A stretch of DNA of 64,000 nt. Source: Meandrina meandrites. Its lineage: Eukaryota > Cnidaria > Anthozoa > Scleractinia > Meandrinidae. A model generated the notes under the pieces. The model was given only the letters and a program-made list of their open reading frames with translations, did no database searches and was not told the origin of the DNA. The stretch spans positions 41,145,804 through 41,209,803 of the forward strand of contig OY855904.1 of the NCBI GenBank assembly GCA_963693305.1, read 5' to 3'. Below are positions 11,156 through 22,708 of this stretch, in pieces. Position 1 is the stretch's first letter. Each line of letters opens with the position of its first letter. The position numbers were made by a program, and so were the translations under genes.

Positions 11156-12940
11156 AACTGGCGTTTTACCAGGAAGTTACGAATATACCAAACTGTAATC
11201 AACCGAGACGAGCAAACTCTGTATTAATGTTGTAGGTTGTACTGTCCTGTGAAATGAAACCTCTTGTTATGATAATTTGGCTATCCTGTGGTGATGTTGT
11301 TCTCACGTGATCTGCAGGATCACATGCTCAGTAAAATTACTTGAGGAATGAACTCTTGAAGCGTAGAGACTTGTATTTCCTTACTCATAACATGATACCA
11401 GGATCTCTTAAAAAGTAAGCTTACGATAGCTTAGAAAAGCTTAGAATACATTGTATCGATTGGATACACGATATCGATTGGCCTACACGAAAAAAAACTA
11501 TGCTGTACAGTTAGCGACCTTCCAAAGTCTTCTCGGGACAAAAGCAAGACGACTGCCCTATACGCAGGTACCAAACTTTCCTGGAAATATCACAGCAAGT
11601 GTTCAAAGTATTTTAACATTGCTTGAAGTGCATTCCTTATCTCGGAAAAAAATTCCTACGAAAGATACGTCGTCTTCAGAAAGAAGAACCATATCAAGCT
11701 TTTGGTTAGGATTGTCGGCTTGACTTTTATCAGTCTTACTCCTTTTATGGCATCTCCTATTGTTTGAAGGAAAGGGCTGCTATTGTTTGTAAGACAAAGG
11801 TTAGGAATCATCGACGCGTAACTAGCTCACCGAGCGCGAAATTCAAAAATCTTCGGAAGCGATAAGTGTTAAAAACCCAGCCTTTGCGGGGGAGGGTGCG
11901 GCAATGATTGTTGTAGATTGTTGGATACATGTATAGCCGGGGGAGTGGGGTGGGGAAGTCTGTGACAAGAAGAGCGAGGTCTTGACAGTAAGGAAGTAAT
12001 GATTTACGCTATTGCCGAGCATTCAATTCCAAATATAAAAACCAAAAATTATCCGTCGTGGTACAGGTTGTCCACAATACGCAAAAATCGGCTTTGAACG
12101 GAATTGAAACTGGAACAGTCGAATATTCGACTTCACTCACATTTAATTCAAATCTGCCGAATTCAACTGTTTTAAACGTTGCATTTTACATGTACTTAAA
12201 TAATTCGGCAATTTGATTCGGCGCATAAGAAATGCGACGTTTAAACTTATATAAGTTGTACGGAAACAGAGAATCCAATCGCGAGGACATGCGAAGAATA
12301 ATCAAATGCAATTTTCTGCACAACGTCTCACAACAGAGGAAATTGTTGGGCCTATGATACTACAGCGCCGTAGCCATACGGAAAACTTTACCGAGGCAAT
12401 TAGAAATAAAAACACTTCTTTCCGACACTTCTTTCTACTTTAATGCTGAGCCTCTTAAAGAAACATGAAAAAATGAACGAATTCAAAATTTCTGCCAAGG
12501 CAAATGCTTCGGTTCGCCTGTTAATAGCTACCGCGCTGTGCTACGTGTCATAAAACGCAACGGAGAACATCTTTATCCTCGGTACAGCCTCAAACAGAGC
12601 AATTCTACTGAAGAATGAAGAGTTAGAAATGACTGGAAACAATAAAACGCTGGAGGAACTGTCCCTAAAGGAAATCCAAGGTATCACAAGAAGGAACACT
12701 TACTCAGATTTATTAGTTAAAAACATTCCCATAATTTTTAAACTCGATACAGAATGTATTCTTGCATCGTCTATGCGTTTGGAAAATGAGTTAAATGCCC
12801 GGGTAGAGCCAACCAGCATGTTACTCAATTCATTTGGGAGGGCACCACTTAGATACTGTGGCAAATGTTTTCTTAAGGGTTTAACACCTGGATAATGTGA
12901 GGACACCCATGGGGTTCAAATCATGTATAGAGCTATTTTA
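11156..12940. other. Intergenic stretch, no gene recognised
   Basis: Short ORFs at 11451-11723 and 12629-12895 have no recognisable domain. The start of the interval is the copy 2 3' flank, in which the frame-shifted remnant of the conserved receptor tail (CTGGCGTTTTACCAGG and following) can be read. Confidence 0.4.
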
Positions 12941-13124
12941 CAAATAGATTCCATTTTGCCCTGCGTCTGTTCAGTTATAAATCACAGATGACGTCAAAAT
13001 ATAGTAAGAACAAAAACGTGGCATACGAGCCGCTAGCCGAGTGGGTCACTGATGTTCTTACCACAGTTTGACTTCTTCTGTGATCTATAACTGAACAGAC
13101 GCACGGCAAAATGGAATCTATTTG
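12941..13124. repeat. Foldback element, about 184 bp
   Basis: The left arm starts CAAATAGATTCCATTTTGCC and the right arm is its reverse complement, with pairing continuing through TCTGTTCAGTTATAAATCAC with few mismatches. The loop is about 90 bp. The word AAATGGAATCTATTTG also occurs near 9425 and 9535, suggesting related remnants. Confidence 0.65.
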
Positions 13125-14599
13125 AGGTCGGCAGGCATTGCACTGCCCGAAGGGAAGCCTGACCTTCCACCTTAAACACAAAAAAAAACAATAAAACAGG
13201 TTTTAAAATAAGACTGACTTGGACTATGAACTCTGATCACGGGCGCAAGTCACACCACGCAATGACGTCATCTGTGTATTCTAATAGATGACAGGCACCA
13301 ACCAATCACAACGCGCGCAGTATCTCGTTTATTGTATAATAATAGTTAATCAAACGGAATACTGAAGTAGAACAATAGTGCATCAGTGTCGATGAAGTTT
13401 AAGAAAAACTTAGCTGTTTGGATTAACTGATTTCAGCTAAGAATTTAGAAAAACATTGAATAAGAACAATGTTGTGGATGACTTGTGTTTTACATATTCT
13501 ATTTTGAAGTTTTGCAAGCCATTCAGTAGAACTCCACATTAAGTAAGAGTTTTCTATATAATGTTACTGTAGGCTGCGTGCGTTTTGATAGAAGGGAAAC
13601 TTTCTTTTCCAATTTTCTTATGGATGTTATCATCAAATTTCACTCAGTAGAGTAGTAAGATCATGTGATATTTTATACTTAGTTATTTTGTTCAGTTCAT
13701 TGGTTATTTAGTTGCCATGGAAACATTAGCGCGGGCGCTTCTCATTCTAAGTAAAAAATATAAAAAGGTCGTAATTTATTTCGCTTCTCATTCTATGTTG
13801 TGCGCGTCTGATATCAGGTAGATAATAATTCATTTGTTAGACAGTTACCTGTGTAATATTGCTGGTGCTTGTATTTTGGTTTCGTCAAGATAGGGCATAG
13901 CTCATTGAAGATATATAAATAATAATACATGGTTGCTAGGAGATATGAAATTTTTCTTCTCGTGTTCAAATCGATATCTCACGAGTGAGTGCATACATTT
14001 CACGTTTTTGAATAAATGAAAAGTTATAAGTTTGTAGGATCCTATCAACTTGCTTTCATTAAAAAATGTATTTTACGGCAAGGTGCATACAAGCTTAGAA
14101 ACGCCAAGATATCGGCATAGACATCGGTTATCCGAAAGGTTACTTACAACAAAATCTAATAACTCTTTAAAGTAGAAATTGTTTAGAAAAAATTCCAAAG
14201 TCATCAAAAATAACCTTATTGTGATATAATTGAGTTTTTATCTCCGAATTTCCTACTGGTTACTTGGCAAAAGGTACATGTTCCTATACATATTGAAGGC
14301 GGAAGTTTTTTTTTTTTCAATTCACCTGTCGTTTTACGCTGTTCCGTGTTTTTCCAAGTTCCGTGTAAGTCCAAGCAAAGGTTAGCAAATGATAATTTTG
14401 GTATTGAAAATAGGTGACAGCAGTTAAAATGTGCACTAAAGGCCTGGGAATCTTTGGGCTACTTAACGAAAATCCATTGAATCCTAATACTGCCCTATAA
14501 CATCGTTTTAAGTAGAGGTGCTTTGGTGTACATCGAGCGAACAATAGATCCACAGTTCACCCGCACAAGCCCAAAGAATTTATCCCAATTGGTTGCTAA
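13125..14599. other. Intergenic stretch, no gene recognised
   Basis: AT-rich spacer. The short ORF at 14317-14553 (-) shows no recognisable domain. Confidence 0.4.
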
Positions 14600-14645
14600 T
14601 TCCACCGCAGAAGGCGTCGCATGGTGCAGTGCTTTTACATACTGT
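14600..14645 (+). pseudogene. Relic of a GPCR N-terminus just before copy 3
   Basis: The stretch GCAGAAGGCGTCGCATGG and its continuation TGCAGTGCTTTTA match the codons for AEGVAWCSAF in the N-termini of the other receptors. Here they lie out of frame with copy 3, about 100 nt before its ATG. The longer ORF opening at 14593 is therefore an accidental extension through a relic. It probably marks a breakpoint of an unequal exchange between array members. Confidence 0.55.
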
Positions 14646-14721
14646 TTTCATTGACGAAAGAACAGCAGATCTGCATGCTGATGTAAACAATTTGATCGGC
14701 ATCGTTCGTATAAAACGTGAA

Positions 14722-15756
14722 ATGACCAACGCGTCGGTAACTAAAACAAGCTTGGAAAATGCGACTGATTCATCAATGATTGTTGTTACTAAAGCAGAAG
14801 GCGTCACTTGGTGCACCGTTTTAATCTTGGCATCTGTGTTTATTGTAGTTGGAAACTGTCTTACCATTGTTCTCTTTGCACGTAACAAGACGCTTCGTAA
14901 GAAAAGCTTATTTCTAGTCATCAACATGGCGTTTGTCGATCTGATGCTGGGAGCTTTAGCTCTTCCCGTGTACGTTTACTATCTCGGTGCGTATTGTCAG
15001 CTATGGAAAGAAATTGTAATCATTCCTTTAGATTATTTCTTCCTTATTGTTGATACAGTGCCCATAGTAGCTACATTAAATTCTGCGGCATCAATATCAG
15101 CAGAGAGATTTTACGCCGTATATTGGCCGTTTAAGCACCGGACGCTGTCAATGCGAGCATACTGCATTGCTATTTGCACGGTTTGGACACTGGCTCTCCT
15201 TGTAAGCGCTGTCTGGGTTACATTCAATTATTTTACCTTTATTTCATACAATCATGCTGTGTATGTTTGGGCGCCATACACCTTCATTCTAACACTATTC
15301 ATATGCGCTTGTAACATTGGCATTTGGAGAAAGTTTCAACACGGAAGTGTCGCTTTTCAACAGGAAAATAGAGCTTCACAGAATAAACGCTTAACAAAGA
15401 CTTTGCTGTTTGTATCTGTTCTTGCTTTGTTGTCGTGGCTCCCTTTAATTATTGGCCACACTCTAGATGCACTGTATGTCTCGATACCTTGGAGATATCG
15501 TATAATTGCCAGCATTCTCAATTATTCCAATTCCTTTGTAAATCCAATTGTTTATGCATTACGAATTCCTGAGTTTAAACAAGCGCTGTCTTTGTGCTGT
15601 CTTAGAAGGGAAGCCCCAATGAATGGTGACGGTGCTAAAAGAGGAAATAACACGGTTGCTAAGGGGACGCGGGCGACACAGCTAAGAACATTACGAGCAG
15701 ATCCCACTCACCTACAACTGGCGTTTTACCAGGAAGTTACGGATACCAAACTGTAA
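14722..15756 (+). CDS. Class A GPCR, array copy 3 (intact)
   Basis: 344 residues from the ATG at 14722 (MTNASVTKTS), chosen because it aligns with the starts of the other copies. Motifs: TM1 VVGNCL, TM2 FVDLMLG (A to V next to D2.50), ERFYAVYWPF, TM6 SWLPLII, TM7 NPIVY, basic helix 8. The tail has the full conserved end ATQLRTLRA through VTDTKL, which fits a class I PDZ ligand (T-K-L). ECL2 is short and has no cysteine. It lacks the promoter block of copies 1, 2, 4 and 5, so its expression may differ. Confidence 0.85.
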   Translation: MTNASVTKTSLENATDSSMIVVTKAEGVTWCTVLILASVFIVVGNCLTIVLFARNKTLRKKSLFLVINMAFVDLMLGALALPVYVYYLGAYCQLWKEIVIIPLDYFFLIVDTVPIVATLNSAASISAERFYAVYWPFKHRTLSMRAYCIAICTVWTLALLVSAVWVTFNYFTFISYNHAVYVWAPYTFILTLFICACNIGIWRKFQHGSVAFQQENRASQNKRLTKTLLFVSVLALLSWLPLIIGHTLDALYVSIPWRYRIIASILNYSNSFVNPIVYALRIPEFKQALSLCCLRREAPMNGDGAKRGNNTVAKGTRATQLRTLRADPTHLQLAFYQEVTDTKL

Positions 15757-17904
15757 TTAACCGAGACGAGCAAACTCAGGCTGTATTAATGTTGTAGGTT
15801 GTACCGTCCTCTGAAATGATACCTCTTATTATGATAAGTCGACAGGCGAAGTTGACCAAAGCAAGCGAAAGTCTTTATCGATATTGTCACTTGTACCGTC
15901 CTGTAAAATGAAACGTCTTCTTCTTCCAGTAGCTAGCGATTAGTACATGACATTTCTGCTTATATTAGATTTTGCTGTTATTTTATCTTTAGGGTATAAT
16001 TTCTCACCAAAGGGTTTAACACGAAGCTGTACTCCTACACTGACACTCAACCTTTAAATTTCTAGTCCGGTGACCAAAACAATTTGTTAGGCCTCTACAC
16101 ACACAGCAAAATGCCAAGAATTTGAAGCAAGGTGGAGAACCTTCTACTATTTAACATGATCCCAAGAACTGTCAAGATGACATGGATGTCTTTGTATGCT
16201 TTTCGGGCTATCACAAAAGATGGTTATTCCACTGAATTCCTCAGTGTATAATTTTGTGGTACGATAATTTGGAAACATGCATGCGCAAGTAGACTAAACA
16301 TTTATTTGGTATCAAACCTCGTTCATTTCGTGACGTTTTAGGGAGAACATTAACAGCTATTTCGGGTAGATGATCATTGCTTTTAATTTTGTTAACGATT
16401 CTGCAGTGATCGTTCCTGGATCTTCAGTATGCTTGGTGGTACCATATGAAAAATAGATCCGACTTAAAACCAGCTTTTGTCACGCAAATTATTGCGGCGT
16501 GCTCACAGTCGCTGCATATTACACTCAAAATATATTATTATTATTTATATCATTTCTACCATTTATCGTCAGTACGCATTCCATATTCGGTACTGATGAA
16601 TCTTTTCCAAAACAGTCCCACCTTTTAAAATTTGGTCGGGCTATCTAACTAGACTTTTCCTTTGAGAATTCATTGCTCAATCAGCTTGCAGCTTGTTTGG
16701 CTTGTTGTTTTTTATTAAGAAGTTTCCTTATTTTCTTTTTTGTGTTGCAGCAATTCTCTTTTCTTTTACAAAAAGCTGGACTATAATTAAAATTCTACAT
16801 TAAGAGCTAGTTACGTGTTCTTTTTTAAATGCCAACTTGCTATTTAAAAATATTTGGGAAAATTTGTTCTACAATTTTTAAGCTCTGTGGAAGAGAATCA
16901 TTTACATACGTTTGCATGAGAAAACCGTCAGTACATTATAAAATTCTGAGTTTGGCCACCACGGAATGCGTTGCTAAGACGTTTAACCCATCATAGCTCA
17001 TACAAGCAGCAGAATATGCCAGAGAGCATTTAAATTCTTTTTTTTCTATTATTTGTTCAAGATCGTTTTATACTTAAAATTGAAAAAAACAACGAACGGA
17101 TGTTTTTTTGTTGATCATGCAGCAGTCAAATTTGTAGAAAATTAAAAAGGCTCCCGGATAGACGGTGCATCTTAATCACTGATCAATATCAAAACATTAT
17201 TCCAAACATTATATCATTATATCATTATAACATCATTCCATTATTCTTCTTCATGGCTGAAGTGCTTGTTCTACTTTTAGAAGTGACTTTCTGTTCAATG
17301 TTCAAACAGTTCTGTTGTAATATATGATCATGTTATTTCGCAACAAAGTTTTATTCACATCGCGTTCGCAGACAAGAGCTTGTATAAATAGATGTGAACT
17401 CGTTCAATTTGAAAAACCCGTTTTTAAAACAGAGATAAAAGATTTCATAGGTTGATCAGATATGATTGGCCTTCCAACAGGGGAAAATACTGCGTAGTTT
17501 TCATCGACGTGCTCCTGGTTAAACACGATAATTTTTACCCAGGCATTTACTATTCCTTATAATCATCACCTTCCTGTTTAATTTTTAGGAAAATTGACCC
17601 TGACGGTTTGAAAATGAAATATTTACACACCTTTTCTTTATTAGACACAACCGACGATAAATGTGCTACGCCACGGATAAATCATCCTTATCACAGGATT
17701 AAAACTGCCATTGCTTCAAGTATATGGTAAATTAAGATGCAAAGCGTGCTGTAATTCCGTCATAAATTTAAAGATAAAAATACAGTTATTTATCAAACGG
17801 TTTTATCGAGGATGATAATTACTTGTAAATTCATGAATAAAAAATGGAGCAAACACCTGTTTTATTATTTAGATGTGGCATTTATATAATTTCTAATTTA
17901 GTCA
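15757..17904. other. Spacer between copies 3 and 4 with the repeated 3' block
   Basis: About 15960-16110 holds the array's 3' block (TTAGATTTTGCTGTTATTTT, then GGGTATAATTTCTCACC, then CTAGTCCGGTGACCA), which recurs near 19200-19300, 21280-21400 and 32460-32580. The segment 17395-17660 (including TATAAATAGATGTGAACTCG) is repeated at about 23040-23330. No other gene is seen. Confidence 0.6.
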
Positions 17905-18010
17905 AATTGGCATGGTCAGTGATGATTGGCCTTCTTACAATGGAATAAAAACTATATAACTTACTGCGACGTGCTTTTCTTCTTACCGATCAGAACAGAT
18001 CGCATCAACG
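17905..18010 (+). promoter_or_regulatory. Conserved promoter-proximal block of receptor copy 4
   Basis: The same ordered words as before copies 1, 2 and 5 are present, and here a TATATAA word sits about 105 nt before the ATG, followed by CTTACTGCGACGTGC. Confidence 0.4.
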
Positions 18011-18056
18011 AAACCACAAAACGTTAGCGTTTACATCTTTCAGTTCAAACTCAAAA

Positions 18057-19085
18057 ATGAACAACACGTCAGTAGCTTACACTAGCTTGGAGAATGGGAC
18101 TGATTCATCTATGATTGTTCCATCCAAGGCAGAAGGCATCGCATGGTGCAGCGTTTTTATCTTCGCAAGTTTGTTTATTGTTGTAGGAAATTTGCTCATC
18201 ATTGTTCTCTTTGTACTTGACAAGGCAATTCGTAAGAAAAGTTTATTTCTAGTCATCAACATGGCGTTTGCCCATCTAATGCTTGGAGCATTGTCTATTC
18301 CTTTGTACACTTACTTTATTGGTGCTGATTATCGGCTTTGGACGAGAAGGATCTGGATGCCTTTCGATTATTTGTTTTTTATTATTGATAGCCTGTCGAT
18401 GGGAGCTACATTAATAACTGCGGCGTCAATATCATCGGAGAGACTTTACGCCATACATTGGCCATTTAAGCACCGAACACTGTCACTGCGAGCATACCGC
18501 ATAGTGATGTTTACGGTGTGGGCACTGGCTCTCCTTGAAACCGCTGCCTGGTTTGCATTATATCGCTTTACTTCAGATAAATATGCTTTCTATGTTTGGA
18601 CGGCATACACCTCGATTCCTACATTTATTATATGCGGTTGTAACATTGGCATATTCAGGAAGTTCCAACAGGGAGGTGTCGCTTTACACCGGGAAAAAAG
18701 AGACGTACAAAACAAACGATTAACAAAGACCTTGCTATTTGTATCTGTTCTTGCTTTGCTGTCGTGGCTCCCTTTAATTATTTTGAACTTTCTAACCACA
18801 CTAGATTTCTCGATACCTTTGCGATATCATGAGATTGCCACCATTCTAAATTATTCGAACTCTTTTGTAAACCCAATTGGATATGCATTAAGAATTCCTG
18901 AGTTTAGACAAGCACTGTCTTTGTGCTGTCTTGGAAGGGATGCGACGATGAACGACGAAGGTGTTGAAAGAAGAAATAAAGCGCCTATTGTTGTGACGCG
19001 GGCGAAACAGCTAAGAAAATTACGAACAGATCCCGGTCACAGACAACTGGCGTTTGAGCCAGACTTTATGGATAGCGAACTGTAA
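18057..19085 (+). CDS. Class A GPCR, array copy 4 (intact, D2.50 replaced)
   Basis: A 342-residue receptor. TM1 has VVGNLL. TM2 reads FAHLMLG, so the Asp of the family's sodium site (residue 73) is His. ERL replaces ERF at the end of TM3. TM6 SWLPLIIL and TM7 NPIGY follow. The tail ends PDFMDSEL, again compatible with a class I PDZ ligand. There is no ECL2 cysteine. The ORF is open and collinear with its paralogues, so it is likely expressed, but loss of D2.50 could make signalling constitutive, weak or pH-dependent (inference). Ligand unknown. Confidence 0.85.
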   Translation: MNNTSVAYTSLENGTDSSMIVPSKAEGIAWCSVFIFASLFIVVGNLLIIVLFVLDKAIRKKSLFLVINMAFAHLMLGALSIPLYTYFIGADYRLWTRRIWMPFDYLFFIIDSLSMGATLITAASISSERLYAIHWPFKHRTLSLRAYRIVMFTVWALALLETAAWFALYRFTSDKYAFYVWTAYTSIPTFIICGCNIGIFRKFQQGGVALHREKRDVQNKRLTKTLLFVSVLALLSWLPLIILNFLTTLDFSIPLRYHEIATILNYSNSFVNPIGYALRIPEFRQALSLCCLGRDATMNDEGVERRNKAPIVVTRAKQLRKLRTDPGHRQLAFEPDFMDSEL

Positions 19086-21039
19086 TCAACCAAGACAATC
19101 GAAACTCTTTCCCAATATTGTTACTTGTACCTTCCTGTCAAATGAAGCCTCTTCTTCTTATAATAAAGATTTTTAAATAATTTTTCTTCTTGTATTAGAT
19201 TTTGCTGTTATTTTATCCTTAGGGTATAATTTACACGAAGCTGTGCTCCTAGACTCACTCTGAACCTTTAATTTTCTAGTCCGGTGACCAAGTCACTGGT
19301 AGGCATAAACGTACAATAAACACACATCAGCCTTTTTTATCATACGCGAGAAGAATTGTTCAAAATGACATTACTGTTCGGATCGCGTTGAACAAGCTAC
19401 GAAATCATTAGAATCATTAGTAAACCGCTTTTAATTTTTTACCATTGGTTAATTCCCATTCGTTTGGGAAATCTCTCGAAAGTCAGTGGTGACACCAATT
19501 TATGCTATTGTGACGTGGCCTGCCCCGATTGGTTGCCCATGACGTAGACACGTCCGATTGAGTGCCGATGATTCCCGTGATGTTTTGCATCAAGGCTATA
19601 AAATAACAGAACTCGTTCCAACTCTGTAAGTCGAGGCAAGAACAACTTGGTGCCCTCAGATGTCAGTTAACTTTGGTTTTTCGAGGTAGTAATAATTTAC
19701 CAGTTTCTACTTATGTGGAGGGTCGTCAGTTTTAAAATTAGGGCACGGCGAGCAATGTTGGGGATAGATGTGTATGAGAGACCCGGCCCAGAAACTAGGT
19801 CGATTGCATGTCGAGTGGTTTTTATGTGTGTGAATACGAATGAAGGCGAACCAGTTTATTTTCCCTATATTTGATCACCCGTGGACAAAAGAAAGAGACC
19901 ACCGAAGAGTCATAAAATTTCCGAGAAATGGAAATCGTAAATCTCAGAAAACCTATGTGATAATTCAGCGATGAATTGCACTGTAGTGAGGAATAAAGAA
20001 ATGCCAGTAAATCAAGTGGAGGTCAACAATAAAACAAGGTCACGCTCGAGTAAAAGAATTATTTTGAGGATCAACTGAGAAATCACGAAGGAGCCCTGGA
20101 CGCAATCAGTGAGCTCTTTTATCTTTTTTTTTCAATTTTTCATCGGTTTCCTCATTTGTTTTGGGCACCGATCACCAGAGCCGACACACGTCCCCCAGTG
20201 TATACATTTAGGGTTTTTTTTTAATTAATTATGTTTTGACTCTATATTTGCGGTTTGTCGTTTTAACCTCCGAACCCTGTCAATCAAAATCTGTCGCTGT
20301 GGCAATTGCCAATCAAACTCGGATACATATCCATCAAACTCGAGATGGAGGAAGGAAAGACAGTCATACTTACGCCGCTCCGAAGAGAGGTCGTCACGTG
20401 AGGCGTGACAAGTGCCGAGTCACGTGCATGCTGTTCTAGGGCCAGGACTTGCGCTCACCCTCTCTGCCTTTCTCTAATTGGCTTCCAACTTCACATTCCA
20501 CGGACCAAGCCCTGTTAAAGGACGTTTTGGGGCTGGCCTAATTTTATGCAAATTAGACACGTGACCAAAATCCTGTATTCTGATTGGTCCTTTCAAAATT
20601 TCCATCAATCTGATTGGCTGTGCTCCAAAGAACAAAGAACTGCCCCTTACTACTGCAAAGAGAACAATGGTAAGCAAGCTTCCTCTTTTTTTCTAAAGTA
20701 CCGTTCTTTTGTTCTAGCCTGCACCGAGTTGGTTTCGTCCGTTTTCATTTTTCCGCATAATGCATAACTTAACTCGACGAAGATGAAATTAAATGTCTAC
20801 GAATGTGAAACTTTTAATCCGGCGGCTTAGCTCTTGAATTGTGCGATATTTGATACAAGCACCAAACTTTGCAGGATTACAAGCATTCACATACCAATTA
20901 ATTCTTGATATAGTGCCAGCAAATGAAATTTCAGCCAAGAGACCCTCCCCCATGCGCTTTTATACACCTTTTATTGTACGTTTATTTAAAATACTTTAAA
21001 GTACGCTTACTATTATCAGAATTGTTATGTTTTTACCAT
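19086..21039. other. Spacer with 3' block and a promoter-like stretch
   Basis: 19196-19300 is the array's 3' block. About 19490-19640 has two inverted CCAAT-type ATTGG words and a CTATAAAATA box. About 20395-20440 has two CACGTG E-boxes, and 20575-20620 has two more ATTGG words, followed by a GT-rich possible splice donor near 20670. These look like core promoter elements, but no coding exon can be tied to them. Confidence 0.3.
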
Positions 21040-21169
21040 CTGTCTTTGTGCTGTCTTGGAAGTGAAGCGACGATGAACAATGAGGGTGACAAAGCTAAAA
21101 ACATTACGAACAGATCCAAGTCACAGACAACTAGCGTTTGAGCCAGACTTTATCGATCCCATATTGTAA
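21040..21169 (+). pseudogene. GPCR 3'-end relic (C-terminal tail only)
   Basis: The sequence encodes LSLCCLGSEATMNNEGD, matching the receptors' helix 8 and tail. It then continues in a shifted frame through the counterpart of the conserved tail end (GCGTTTGAGCCAGACTTTAT). TM1-7 are absent. The usual 3' block follows at 21280-21400, so this is a truncated array unit. Confidence 0.75.
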
Positions 21170-22227
21170 ACAACCAAGATCAGCGAAACTCTTTGCCGAT
21201 ATTGTAACTTGTACCTGCCTGTAAAGTGAAGCCTTTGCTTCCTATAATGAAGATTTGTAGTACATAACTTTTCTTCTTGTATTAGATTTTGCTGTCATTT
21301 TATCTTTAGGGTATAATTTCTCACCAGAGAATTTAACACGAAGCTGTACTCCTATGGACTGACTCTGAACCTTTAAATTTCTAGTCCGGTGACCAAACAG
21401 GATGGAGGACCTAAGGACTTCAAGATGGTATGGATGTTTTGGCATGCTTTCCGGGCTATTAAAACGGCCAGTCATTCCACTGAATACCTCAGTATATAAT
21501 TCTGTGGTACATTAAACTATGCATTTAAGTACGATATTTTAGAGGCACATGAAATAAGACTAAACAAGAGTGGGAACATTAACAGCCATTTCGTCAAGTT
21601 GATCATTGCTTTAGATTTGTTACATGTAACAACTCTCCTGTGATCTTTCTGGGATATTCAGTACGCTTGCGGTGATCATTACGAAAATTATAAACCAGTT
21701 TTGTCACACAAATTTATGTGGCGATGCGATAGTTGCTGCATATTACACTCAAAAGGTAATGTTATATATAATTATATTTTTTATTATTTCTACCATTTGT
21801 CGTCAGTAAGGACATGTACACACGAGGTTATATTACCTTCTATTCAGTTTGATGTCATTTTCGGTACTGATCTCCTGTTCAAGACAGTTCCACTTTTCCA
21901 AAAATTTCCTCGAGCTATCTAACGAGACTTTTCCTTTGAGAAAAAAAATTGTGCTCAATCAGCTAGCAGCTGGATGACTTGTTGTTTTTATTAAGAGGTT
22001 TCCTTATTCTCTTTTAAAGCTTTAATCTCGTGTTGCAACAATTCTCTTTTTTTACAAAAGGCTAGACTATAACCTATCATAGCTCATAGAAGCAGCAAAA
22101 TATGCTAACCAGCATTTAATTTTTTTTCTATTATTTGCTCAAGATCGTTTTATAATTAAAATTTAAAACAAAAAGGAACGGATTTTTTTTGTTTATCCAA
22201 GGCGGCCAAGACGTTGTATTCGATTTT
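21170..22227. other. Spacer with another 3' block copy
   Basis: 21275-21400 repeats the block seen after copies 3, 4 and 7. The rest is the duplicated AT-rich spacer. Confidence 0.5.
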
Positions 22228-22702
22228 GAGGGGGACATTGGGGTTTGCGGTGTTGCGGTATTGGCCAATTTTTCATGCGGTATTTCGGTAATTTTAATCT
22301 TGAATTGCGGTATTGCGGTATTGCGGTATTCTCCAAACCTGCGGGACGCGTTCTCTTGGCGTTTTGGTCGACGATAGTTGGTATAAAAACGTATCCTTCA
22401 CTTTTTTCCGACCATTTTTAGCCGTTTCTGGTCGTTTCGGAAGCAACCTGAACCAGCCTTATTTTATCACACATTTTAATGAACAATTTGACTGTTTTAA
22501 CGACCAGTTTTAAGCCTTGTCATTGTTTCCTCGGTCCCACCGCTCGTTAATGCCTCCAATTTTGCCCTGGCGTCAACGAATTCGCCAGCTATACAGGCTT
22601 ACTATGAAATTGCGGTATTTTCCGGATTTTTTTGCGGTATTGCGGTATTTGCCGAATTTTTTTGCGGTAATGCGGTGTTTAGCAACCCCCAATGTCCCCC
22701 TC
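22228..22702. mobile_element. Non-autonomous DNA transposon (MITE), 475 bp
   Basis: Perfect 16-bp terminal inverted repeats (GAGGGGGACATTGGGG and its complement) are flanked by direct GATTTT copies at 22222-22227 and 22703-22708, a 6-bp target duplication. The interior has clusters of TTGCGGTA-type 8-mers near both ends and no coding capacity. The superfamily is uncertain. Confidence 0.8.
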
Positions 22703-22708
22703 GATTTT

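Noticed and set aside
14593..14721. 43-residue N-terminal extension of receptor copy 3
   Set aside because: It is translated from an out-of-frame receptor relic and is not shared by other copies.
19490..20680. LTR or promoter of an unseen gene
   Set aside because: TATA, CCAAT and E-box words exist, but there is no TG...CA boundary pair, second LTR copy, primer site or coding exon to support either view.
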